This document shows, piece by piece, positions 10,201 to 16,408 of a stretch of 64,000 bases of DNA (position 1 is the first letter of the stretch; every line of letters begins with the position of its first letter). This DNA is from Anaerolineaceae bacterium (GTDB lineage Bacteria > Chloroflexota > Anaerolineae > Anaerolineales > Anaerolineaceae). The translations under genes and the position numbers were made by a program. The stretch lies in the NCBI GenBank assembly GCA_016841525.1, contig JAENYZ010000001.1:434001-498000 (forward strand). The letters are read 5' to 3'. The notes beneath the pieces were generated by a model. The model saw only the letters and a program-made list of their open reading frames with translations. It had not been told where the DNA came from and made no database searches.

Positions 10201-12631
10201 CGCCCTGGGGGATGAAAGCTGGATTGACGCCTGGCTGACAAATGGTGGGCTTAGACAAAGTAGCCACCAGCTGGCGGCTGCTCTAGCCCGGTTTTTCTCC
10301 GATGACTATACACGCGCCGATGAGCGTGACAGTGACTTAGCCGGTGATTTATACGTTGACCGTGATAGTAATATTTTTGGTGACCGTGACTATAGCATAG
10401 CACGAGAACTTGCTTGTGAACTTGACCTTAATCTTCCACGTGCCAGTGTCGGTGCCCTTGCCCATGCCCTTGACATTGCTCATGCAAAAGCCCATCAGGA
10501 AAACCTTGGCATTGATATTGCCCATGTCCATGAGATTAACTATGGCCTTAACATGGCCCTTACAAATGCCAATAACCTTGCCCGTGCTATTGCCATTACC
10601 AACAATGTTGCCCGTTACATTGACGCTTTACGCAACCTTGCATTTTCCAACGCCCATATTGCTACACTCAACCTTTCCCTTGATCTTCTCAGTGCCAGTA
10701 TAATTGACAGAGACGATACCAGTACCAGATCAGATGTCTATAACCATGCCTTAGACCGGGACCGTGCCCTTGCCAGTGGCCATGACCTATACCAACAGAC
10801 AAAGGCTGAATTTCAAGAAATTAGTATTCTTATTAGAAAAAACCAAGAACGCTGGGCAGATGAACCTGAGGTCATTGATTGCCTAATGCGCAGTCAGCAC
10901 TCCATTGAGCAGTTGATGATTGCTCTGGATATACCCCAGTTAGGCATTCTCCAGCGTTTTTTTTCTGCCCTGCACGAAAGTCAGCCGCAATCCGGCGCAG
11001 TGCAGACTGAAGTTCCAGACATCAGCCTGGATGACATCGAGGTCCTGGTTGCGGCGTTGGCTAGTGCAGATAACCCGACTCGTTTCGCTGCCGTTCAATC
11101 CCTCAAAAAACCAGGCTTGGCGTCTGAAGTTGGGCGTACAGCGCTGGAATCCCTGGCAGAACAGGCCGCAGTCACTCATTCCCACCCTGATGTCAATACG
11201 CTGCTAATATGGTGTCTGGGCCAGGTGGAGCACGACCAACCCGGCTGGCTGGAAGCTTGGGCCGCTAAGCTGGCAGACCAGCCAGAACACAACCCGGCGA
11301 AAACCATCCTCAGCCATGTGGATAACATCCAGTTATCATCCGCCCACGTGTTGCTAGATCTGTTGCCCCACCCTTCTGAGGCCGTCAACCTTGCTCTGCT
11401 CAACTCCCTGCGCTGGCTTGAATCCCCAAAACCCTTACCTATAGGATGGTTCCCGGACACCTTGCAAAAGCTGGCTGCGTGGAGGCAGGACACCATGCAA
11501 AAGCTGGTTGCGTGGTGGCAATTGGAACCCAACCCGAAAACACAATCCGCCCTGCTAGCAGTACTGAGCCATTGGAGAATTAGTACAGCAAGCGCTGGCG
11601 CAGCTGTGCTGGCTAAACAACCGCACCAAGAAGCCTATAAAGATTGGCTTACTGCCCTTGCTCGTCTTTCTGTTTTAAACAAGGCGATGCAGGCCGACAC
11701 CCTGCCCATCCTCAAAGCCGGGCTACCCGAACCTTGCGCCGCGGCAGCCCTGGTGAGGCTGGAAGCAGCCTTGGTGAGGGCACCGCTCCCGCTCGATCAT
11801 CATGACAGCCCTAAGGAAAGACTTGAAAAGCACGCGCTAAAGGGTAAAGCGCTGCTGACCAAACTGCAGAATACTGATTTAGAACTTGTAGCTTTGTTTA
11901 CAGCACTGCTGGATGCCGGGGTAGATGATGACGCCTGGCAAGACAGCTATCATGGTGTATTGGCAGCTGCCGCGGCATCCCTGGTATGCGAACAACCCGA
12001 GAACCTGGGACAATTGCTGCTCAAAAACCTACTGCACCGTCTGAATAACGCCATCACCTCGCAAGGCTGGCCTCAACGGCGTATCGCGCTAGCGGCTGCC
12101 GCGGCATGTGCAGAGCAAATGCCCACCCTGCTCCAACAAGTTGCAGGGGGCCCTCTCCATTTAGAACAACTCTTAATCCAGGGTAGCCAGGATTATGAAA
12201 GTTATAATTCCCGCCGTTTCGCTATCCAGGCATTGGGTTACCTTCGCCGGGTGACCTTGGATGTCGTTCCTGTTCTGATCGCTGGCTTCCGTGAGAATAT
12301 CGAAATCGTCCAACAAGATGCCATCCGCTCGGCAGGTCATTTCCAGCAGGTGGAGGCAGAAGTAATCGAGAGCTTTATTCCACATCTCACTGGTGAAAGT
12401 CTGGTTACCGCCTACGGCGTGGCCAGGTTATTAGGCGCTGTGGGCATCTCTCCTGCTGCTGATGTGGCCATCCTGCGCCCTCGTATACTGACTGCCCTGG
12501 TTGAGGCCATCCGCCACCCCAACAGCCAGAAAGAGGTTAAAATGTTGAAAAACAACGAAGAACTTGAAACAAAAGGCATGCTGGTCGATACGCTCTATGA
12601 AGAGTTGCTGCGTGTGACGGGGTGGCTGTGA
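7277..12631 (+). CDS. trypsin-like protease / NACHT NTPase / HEAT-repeat protein (bacterial NLR-like conflict protein)
   Basis: The start chosen is ATG 7277, 8 bp after an AAGGG site; an in-frame ATG at 7175 overlaps the upstream gene and has no ribosome site. The product is 1784 residues. A chymotrypsin-fold protease occupies about 1-190 with a visible triad His36 (TCAHTV), Asp76 (YDIAFL) and Ser150 (GISGAP). The NACHT domain has Walker A at 331-339 (GDPGSGKTT), Walker B at 453-462 (ALLIMDGLDE) and a sensor-like TSR. Helical NACHT-associated modules follow (to about 740), then a long HEAT-like superhelix to the C-terminus, with an odd Asp/Ala/Leu-rich insert at about 1018-1178. The architecture fits STAND-type immune proteins: the repeats sense, NACHT oligomerises, and the protease is the effector. 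Its GC content is clearly above the flanking island genes, suggesting separate acquisition. Confidence 0.85.
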   Translation: MVQNLNRIVFRVQDPKGKTIGAGFLLSETLAVTCAHTVKDAKSQPGEAVSIRFDWDGSDHSATVLTEGWSPYQEYDIAFLSLEDSPVSLVAPVALGTAKHRENHNYLTLGYPEFGIVEARSPRGTLGLVVPVAGQNRLEIQGAGIAEGISGAPILDTNADRVVGMLTGFKDDSTQQMRHAYAIPADQITRHAKSTVAIKGLRLWPDAFGPVEWSNYLNHLIMTHSELELPDGRRTALEQIYVSLRADAMNAAERAAEHQLFIKDVNDLIMKSPGTPDPYTRHQVVSRAITQRPKMQMHNTRDWERILTTAAPQSINLAEVVQRHPVVVLLGDPGSGKTTLGRWLTLQHARALRDRRSEVQVPLDEVQVKAEENETTPGTHMVILGDSHLPIFVRIGAYAQARWPKDAPAEGNGLLFEDFIRTGKIDDRAKLPTSLPADAAGAICLEAIRDGRALLIMDGLDEVADPDQRRGVMYTLNEFIKSQDNTENLLVLTSRIVGYQFQPLTHLPHYTVEDMAEPAVRAFCRAWMGITQPPEAAAQAGQELADAIYKHGHPGVRELAGNPLLLTLLAQVYQESKTKTLPSRRVDLFEAALHLFYRRREHLWDKKQITELRLRRALGAVAFYIHANEPTGCTDAGQAAACLGSILTNEDQVKEILRVADEATGFLVSRGEGVYAFLHRALQEYFTAVYLVRDPEQVIQYLTTYALDPTWREPLALAIGLLSHVNYPTTDKKLLDKILTALLAVEDLVGDLVPRRELLLAAGLAECESMPQQPVQQAAENLLEVYARRNSAVMQKRIQLAFRELRRSQGAEAVREVIGAAILGPDYNIRWAAADLILKTEWFDPSFTVPLLQAWRTFDGPCGVFLAAVEKLSTTQPDSFTDVLLPFRAAVQEEPQIWATITNSTDWQAIVQALYLLPKSEFKSENILRDSPLTPALLAALRSDDESPEGLKDRLQGQLLPPGTPQSRDAALALTALGDESWIDAWLTNGGLRQSSHQLAAALARFFSDDYTRADERDSDLAGDLYVDRDSNIFGDRDYSIARELACELDLNLPRASVGALAHALDIAHAKAHQENLGIDIAHVHEINYGLNMALTNANNLARAIAITNNVARYIDALRNLAFSNAHIATLNLSLDLLSASIIDRDDTSTRSDVYNHALDRDRALASGHDLYQQTKAEFQEISILIRKNQERWADEPEVIDCLMRSQHSIEQLMIALDIPQLGILQRFFSALHESQPQSGAVQTEVPDISLDDIEVLVAALASADNPTRFAAVQSLKKPGLASEVGRTALESLAEQAAVTHSHPDVNTLLIWCLGQVEHDQPGWLEAWAAKLADQPEHNPAKTILSHVDNIQLSSAHVLLDLLPHPSEAVNLALLNSLRWLESPKPLPIGWFPDTLQKLAAWRQDTMQKLVAWWQLEPNPKTQSALLAVLSHWRISTASAGAAVLAKQPHQEAYKDWLTALARLSVLNKAMQADTLPILKAGLPEPCAAAALVRLEAALVRAPLPLDHHDSPKERLEKHALKGKALLTKLQNTDLELVALFTALLDAGVDDDAWQDSYHGVLAAAAASLVCEQPENLGQLLLKNLLHRLNNAITSQGWPQRRIALAAAAACAEQMPTLLQQVAGGPLHLEQLLIQGSQDYESYNSRRFAIQALGYLRRVTLDVVPVLIAGFRENIEIVQQDAIRSAGHFQQVEAEVIESFIPHLTGESLVTAYGVARLLGAVGISPAADVAILRPRILTALVEAIRHPNSQKEVKMLKNNEELETKGMLVDTLYEELLRVTGWL
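10330..10810 (+). repeat. low-complexity repetitive insert inside the HEAT region
   Basis: Within the NACHT gene this stretch is dominated by recurring words such as CTTGCC, ATTGCC and GCCCATG, and is visibly richer in A and T than the sequence on either side. It encodes about 160 residues made largely of Asp, Ala, Leu, Ile, Asn and His with short near-repeats (DRDS/DRDY, IAH, LAR, NNLA/NNVA). It stays in frame without a stop. Slippage-driven expansion of a short coding repeat would explain it. Confidence 0.65.
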
Positions 12632-12756
12632 TTTCTAAGTCTGTTCGCTTAAGTACTATTCTGGGGCCAAACGAAGTCTTTATCAGGTCAGATTTCTTTG
12701 CCAAGGCTGATATTTTCCTAACCTGTTCACATGTAGTAAAAATTACGAGTACATAA
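12628..12756 (+). pseudogene. N-terminal remnant of a second trypsin-like protease
   Basis: A GTG start overlaps the NACHT gene stop in a GTGA four-base overlap, typical of translational coupling. The 42 codons before TAA at 12754-12756 include NEVFIRSDFF and then LTCSHVVK. This is the beta-strand and catalytic-His segment (TCSH) of trypsin-like proteases, matching the TCAHTV segment of the upstream NACHT protein. No Asp or Ser segment follows, so only the first fifth of a protease remains. It may be a truncated third operon gene encoding another protease-led component. It could in principle make a short peptide, but a functional product is unlikely. Confidence 0.6.
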
Positions 12757-13170
12757 TCAGGCAGTCAATAAAATTTTCAGATGGATAAGTATGGGTAAGT
12801 TTTGATCGCTGCATGCTATGTAAATTACTGAAAGTCAATTTTCAAAGCAAACAATTTAGATCGGCGATTTACTTGAGCAATCGGTACGAAAAAATGTTCA
12901 GTTTTAGTTATGATACACTTACCCGATTTCCTATAGAACGCATACAGGTGGAATAAGACTTCCATCTCACAAGTAAAATTAAACTGCAGAAGATCAAACG
13001 AACTGGCAACAGAGTAGATCGTAGGAAGGAAAATGTCTAAGTTGACAAAATGATGAGTGACAATTGGGTTTCTGAATATTATTAAAAATAAAAATAAATT
13101 AGGTAATAGACAACAAGCTCAAGGTTCTACCAAAGCGGTGAGCGGGCTTTTTTAGGCATAACACAAATCA

Positions 13171-13207
13171 GCACCCGGCGAATTTACAATTGACTGGGTG
13201 TTTTTCT
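13171..13207 (+). terminator. rho-independent terminator
   Basis: CACCCGG and CTGGGTG (one G-T pair) form a stem around a 15-base loop, followed by TTTTTCTTT. It would end rightward transcription from the Trypco1-NACHT operon and its truncated third gene. Confidence 0.6.
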
Positions 13208-13224
13208 TTCAGATAAAATCTCGG

Positions 13225-13285
13225 TAAAGTCTCATAAAGTAGTGAAAAAAAGGTTGATGAAATAATCATCGTATGCTTCCATAAA
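13225..13285. repeat. partial copy of a dispersed ~110-bp repeat
   Basis: It shares the words TCATAAAGTAGTG, GTTGATGAAATA, TCATC and TGCTTC, in the same order, with the better copies at 13988-14110 and 15200-15325. This copy lacks the right half. Confidence 0.5.
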
Positions 13286-13616
13286 GTTAAACACAATATT
13301 ACTTTGAAAAGGAAACCAATAAAAGGGTGATGAGACTAGGCATCGTTGCTTAGGTGGATCCGAAAATGCCCATTTCAAGATTGTACTAAATTAGGGCTGT
13401 TGGCCCAATAAATGAGATAAAAACAGATGTGGTGGTTTGAACATGAATAAAACTCCAAATATCCATAAAATTTTCAAGCTGGATTCAATCATGAGAAAAC
13501 CATATCCGAAATTTGCCACATTCAAGACATGAAATGGATCTTAGATTATAATCTTGGTATATTGTCTGAGTAACAAAACTTATTATTTTTGTTTTATTCT
13601 TTAGTCGAATGCAAAA

Positions 13617-13901
13617 ATGACAAAAGATTTTCAGTTTGGAAAAAAGGATCTTCAAAATATTCCTCTACCAAAAATTCAGTGGAGAAAAGAATTTTGGTTA
13701 GCCTTTATTCCATATGTGATCAGCTTTATTCTCTTTTTTGTTCCAAATTTAGTAAATGCGGAAGAATACAGAATATCAAGAAATATTATAGGATTCATTT
13801 TACTTTTATGTCCATTATTTGTTACCCTCCTATTTTGGATTGTAAATTGGCTCAAGGCGGTTGAAAAAAGAGTAAATAATTACGATCATTTACACAAGTG
13901 A
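13617..13901 (+). CDS. small two-helix membrane protein, unknown
   Basis: The 94-residue frame has two clear membrane helices (about residues 26-46 and 57-79) with basic residues around them, and ends with a charged tail. The ribosome site is weak, so the start is uncertain. An overlapping frame lacks such a coherent pattern. No family is recognised. It stands alone between repeat-rich spacers. Confidence 0.5.
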   Translation: MTKDFQFGKKDLQNIPLPKIQWRKEFWLAFIPYVISFILFFVPNLVNAEEYRISRNIIGFILLLCPLFVTLLFWIVNWLKAVEKRVNNYDHLHK

Positions 13902-14437
13902 CTTTTCTGTTTTTTATCCAATGCGGTATATCGGAGGCATATATTTAGAAAACCGACCAATGATTCCGAAAATAAAACGGATATTAACTTATAAAGATGT
14001 GGAAAAGGGTTGACGAAATAGTCACCATTTGCTTCTCTCTAGGCAGATAAAAACCTGCTTCGGATAGAAAGCCTTACTTAGGCATGATGATACTATACGT
14101 CAGCAACGGTAGTGTCTTGATAGGTAACGTCTTGTCAAGTGGTGTAAATTGAATTTTATACTTCCAGGTTAATTTGGGCGCTTTTAAGAATAAACCCCCT
14201 AGATTCAAGAATCAAGTTCACCAATGTTTTTCTAAGAATACCACAGCTTGAAGGGGCCTTATTCTACCGCAGCTTACCTTTCTGCTACCAGCGTTGTTAC
14301 ACTTGCGAGTTGAATCCAAGTTTATAAATGACCCATTATTTCAACTGGTTGATGAGAATAATACTTCACTCTAATCGTGGTTTGTTGCTATGTTATGTAA
14401 GAAAATGAGATAAACACATTGTTGACATAGGTCAAAA
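13902..14437. other. spacer with a dispersed repeat and no gene
   Basis: It carries the repeat copy at 13988-14110. The part at 14130-14340 has scattered words that look like old mobile-element ends, but I could not identify a transposase. No credible reading frame is present. Confidence 0.4.
13988..14110. repeat. dispersed ~110-bp repeat, copy 2
   Basis: It shares with 15200-15325 the series TTATAAAG, a GTTGACGAAATAGTCA-like block, TTTGCTTCT, AGATAAAAACCTGCTTCGGATAGAAAG, CTTA and a CAT(G/A)ATG block. In the second location the right end overlaps the 3' end of the gene at 15296-15583, so this copy may be a relic of a related gene's 3' end. Confidence 0.65.
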
Positions 14438-15091
14438 CTAATACTCATAAAACCCCAAATTCAATGTTGGAGTTTGGATTTCCTCACTGTTCTCAAGAAT
14501 GAATATATAGGTAGCCTCAAGAGGAGAATATCCTTCTCTATAATAAGTGGTACCACTATAGCCGTAAACATCAAATCCGAAGAAAACAATATATAACAAA
14601 GAATATACTTCATAACTTTCCCCTGCTTTGATTGTAAATGGCATTTCTTGTAACAAACTATAAGGAGGCTGAGGTTCAGTTTTTAGTTGTGAAACACCTT
14701 TATATTCGTCGTTGAGTAACCTAATTGATACATACTGCATATTAGGTAGTTGACTCATAGATTTAGATATCGTATTTGTTTGACTTACTACCAGTTTTGA
14801 GTTGCTAGCAAAGGATATTCTTGTTTTAAACCCAATTATATTTACATCTTTATTCCCAAGATTCTTCAAAAGAAAATATACATTACGTTCTGATTGATAA
14901 TGCCTTTCACTTCCTATAGAAGAACCGCCAGAAACACTTGAATCAACAACTACTAGACGAGAAGGAATCAAATCTTTTGAAATTTCATTTGCTTCTTTTG
15001 CATAATTATTTGCAATAATTGAGATAACGAGTGAAGAAAATGCAACCAATAATGCTAATATTTCTATAATTCGCTTTGGTTTATCCTTCAT
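14438..15091 (-). CDS. membrane-anchored protein of unknown function
   Basis: The 217-residue product has a short basic N-terminus, one membrane helix at about 8-28, a short helical connector, and a beta-rich extracytoplasmic domain of about 170 residues. This layout is frequent among accessory membrane-anchored proteins of unknown function. An AGAGGA ribosome site lies 5 bp before the ATG. It is unlinked to the neighbours by spacing. The family is not recognised. Confidence 0.65.
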   Translation of the reverse strand: MKDKPKRIIEILALLVAFSSLVISIIANNYAKEANEISKDLIPSRLVVVDSSVSGGSSIGSERHYQSERNVYFLLKNLGNKDVNIIGFKTRISFASNSKLVVSQTNTISKSMSQLPNMQYVSIRLLNDEYKGVSQLKTEPQPPYSLLQEMPFTIKAGESYEVYSLLYIVFFGFDVYGYSGTTYYREGYSPLEATYIFILENSEEIQTPTLNLGFYEY

Positions 15092-15199
15092 TTTTCCTCT
15101 AAATCATCATGCGGCTATATTAAGCTAACCAACAATAATAAGTAGATTAGCAATGCTTAATTTTATCATCATGTTACTAACAAAAGTGTAGCAAACTAG

Positions 15200-15325
15200 A
15201 TAATATCTTATAAAGTGGTGTAAAAAGTCGACGAATAAGTCATCTTGTGCTTCTATTTAGGTAGATAAAAACCTGCTTCGGATAGAAAGTCTTAATTAGA
15301 CATAATGCGACTGTGCGTCAGTGGT
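15200..15325. repeat. dispersed ~110-bp repeat, copy 3
   Basis: This is the best-preserved copy, overlapping the last codons and 3' flank of the leftward small gene at 15296-15583. See 13988-14110 for the shared words. It could be a 3' untranslated element that travels with this gene family. Confidence 0.6.
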
Positions 15326-15583
15326 CCATTGGGTATTGATCATCCAGAGATCTTTGAATAAATAGGGAACGCATCCTTCAAAAGCGTACACCTCCTCATA
15401 ATCCCCATCTCCGACCGAAACAAACAGACCTGAGAAATTGAAAGGATCATCGTCGTCAAGGGCTGGGTAACCAAGATAATCCAGGATATATTTAACCTCC
15501 TTGGCGTCTGTAATTAACATTAGGTCCCTGCGATCTTGGATTCCCTTAATTATTCCAACACAAGTATTACTTGGTTTTAACAT
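15296..15583 (-). CDS. small acidic protein with a GCVPYLF motif, unknown
   Basis: I place the start at ATG 15583 because AAGGAG lies 7 bp upstream; a longer frame to 15622 would contain that ribosome site. The 95-residue protein is soluble, with an acidic DDDDP stretch near the middle and the motif SGLFVSVGDGD followed by FEGCVPYLF. A partner with the same GLFV....GCVPYL arrangement is encoded at 42715-42915, so this is a small local family. Function is unknown. It is the last gene before the attachment-site region. Confidence 0.6.
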   Translation of the reverse strand: MLKPSNTCVGIIKGIQDRRDLMLITDAKEVKYILDYLGYPALDDDDPFNFSGLFVSVGDGDYEEVYAFEGCVPYLFKDLWMINTQWTTDAQSHYV

Positions 15584-15788
15584 GGTATATCTCCTTTCTG
15601 CTGGATATATGGTCTCCAGCATGGTATAATGGGCAATGGGAATAAAAATTTCCTCCCCACCTTTTAAGGCTAATCGCCAATGTTTGATTGTTAATAAGCT
15701 TAGAAATGGGAAGGTTTTTGATTTATAATTAAGTAAAAAAGGGAAATTTCACCTCCGGTGGAGAAACCACCAAATTATCTACCCCAAA
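15584..15788. promoter_or_regulatory. upstream region of the GCVPYLF gene
   Basis: AT-rich spacer that should contain the leftward promoter. It includes a short inverted repeat around TTCACCTCCGGTGGAGAA (about 15748-15765). No other feature is visible. Confidence 0.35.
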
Positions 15789-15901
15789 CTTACTGCAATC
15801 TTACTGCAACCCAGTGATAATCCTTATACATATTACACCAAATGTACAAAAACACCTCTATATACAGGGGTTAACAGAACATGTTAACCCCATATATACG
15901 G
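15789..15901. repeat. copy 2 of the element-end repeat, next to the tRNA fragment
   Basis: It contains the same TTACTGCAA pair, CCCAGT and TTATACATATTA as 1715-1827, and ends at CATATATACGGG. Two stem-loops overlap it: GGGGTTAAC/GTTAACCCC (15867-15875 with 15883-15891) and ATACGGG/CCCGTAT (15896-15902 with 15910-15916). The position directly before the tRNA 3' half supports an integrase-binding end. Confidence 0.7.
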
Positions 15902-15922
15902 GTTATACTCCCGTATGTACTC

Positions 15923-15967
15923 CTTCGAATCAGTAGGTTGCGCGTTCGAGTCGCGCCGGGGGCGCCA
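15923..15967 (+). other. 3' half of a tRNA gene (probable tRNA-Arg TCG): integrase attachment site
   Basis: The segment reads as an anticodon loop CTTCGAA (15923-15929), 3' anticodon stem TCAGT, variable loop AGGTT, T-arm GCGCG-TTCGAGT-CGCGC (15940-15956), acceptor strand CGGGGGC (15957-15963), discriminator G and encoded CCA (15965-15967). The bases before the loop do not pair with TCAGT, and no D-arm or GCCCCCG acceptor strand exists upstream. It is therefore a duplicated 3' half, as left by tyrosine integrases that recombine in the anticodon loop. It marks the right end of the accessory island. Confidence 0.75.
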
Positions 15968-16200
15968 TTTATTTAATTAGGTTCGAGTCGCTCACGCCCA
16001 AAGGGGGCTTCGCACGTGGCGCTATTTATTTAATTAGGTTCGAGTCGCGCACGCCCAAAGGGGGCTTCGCACGGGGCTCTATTTTATTTAACTTGGTTCG
16101 AGTCGCTCACGCCCAAAGGGGGCTCCGCACGGGGCGCTATTTATTTAATTAGGATCGAGTCGCGCACGCTCAAAGGGGGCTTCGCACGGTCGAAGAGGTC
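15968..16200. repeat. 57-bp tandem repeat array, four units, T-arm-like
   Basis: The word GTTCGAGTCG (GATCGAGTCG in the last unit) recurs at 15981, 16038, 16096 and 16153, so the period is 57-58 bp. Each unit has TTTATTTAATTAG, the T-loop-like word, CACGCCCAAAGGGGGCTTCGCAC and a GGGGCGC-like end. The array starts exactly after the tRNA fragment and reuses its T-arm sequence, so it may derive from repeated events at the attachment site. Confidence 0.85.
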
Positions 16201-16407
16201 TGCGCACGGGCACTGTTTTTTGTCACCGCGAACAAAGTGAAGCGATCTCTTTCTTCAGACTGGGGACCGGGCTGAATTCCAATGAATTCAGCACTCGCAA
16301 AGCGGCTGGTGGCCGTTCATGCTAGGACGGGGGACGGAGGAGATAGCTCATAGCTGATAGTCGGTCTTCGGTCATCCGTCTTCGGTCATCCGACTTAGGT
16401 CATCCTT
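16201..16407. repeat. spacer with degenerate heptanucleotide runs
   Basis: From 16341 the sequence can be cut into seven-base units of two kinds, TAGCTCA/TAGCTGA and TCATCCG/TCTTCGG, repeated about nine times. The same style recurs in many spacers of this window. It lies just after the stop codon of the leftward beta-glucosidase gene. Confidence 0.6.
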
Positions 16408-16408
16408 C

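Larger units (their letters stand above)
12757..13616. other. 860-bp region without a clear gene
   Basis: It contains a terminator-like hairpin at 13171-13207 and a partial copy of a dispersed repeat at about 13225-13285. No frame combines a ribosome site with recognisable protein sequence. It probably represents the decayed remainder of the coupled protease gene plus spacer. Confidence 0.45.

Noticed and set aside
15880-15967. A complete tRNA gene ending at 15967
   Set aside because: Only the anticodon loop, 3' stem, T-arm and acceptor 3' strand are present. The bases before the loop do not pair with TCAGT and no D-arm exists.
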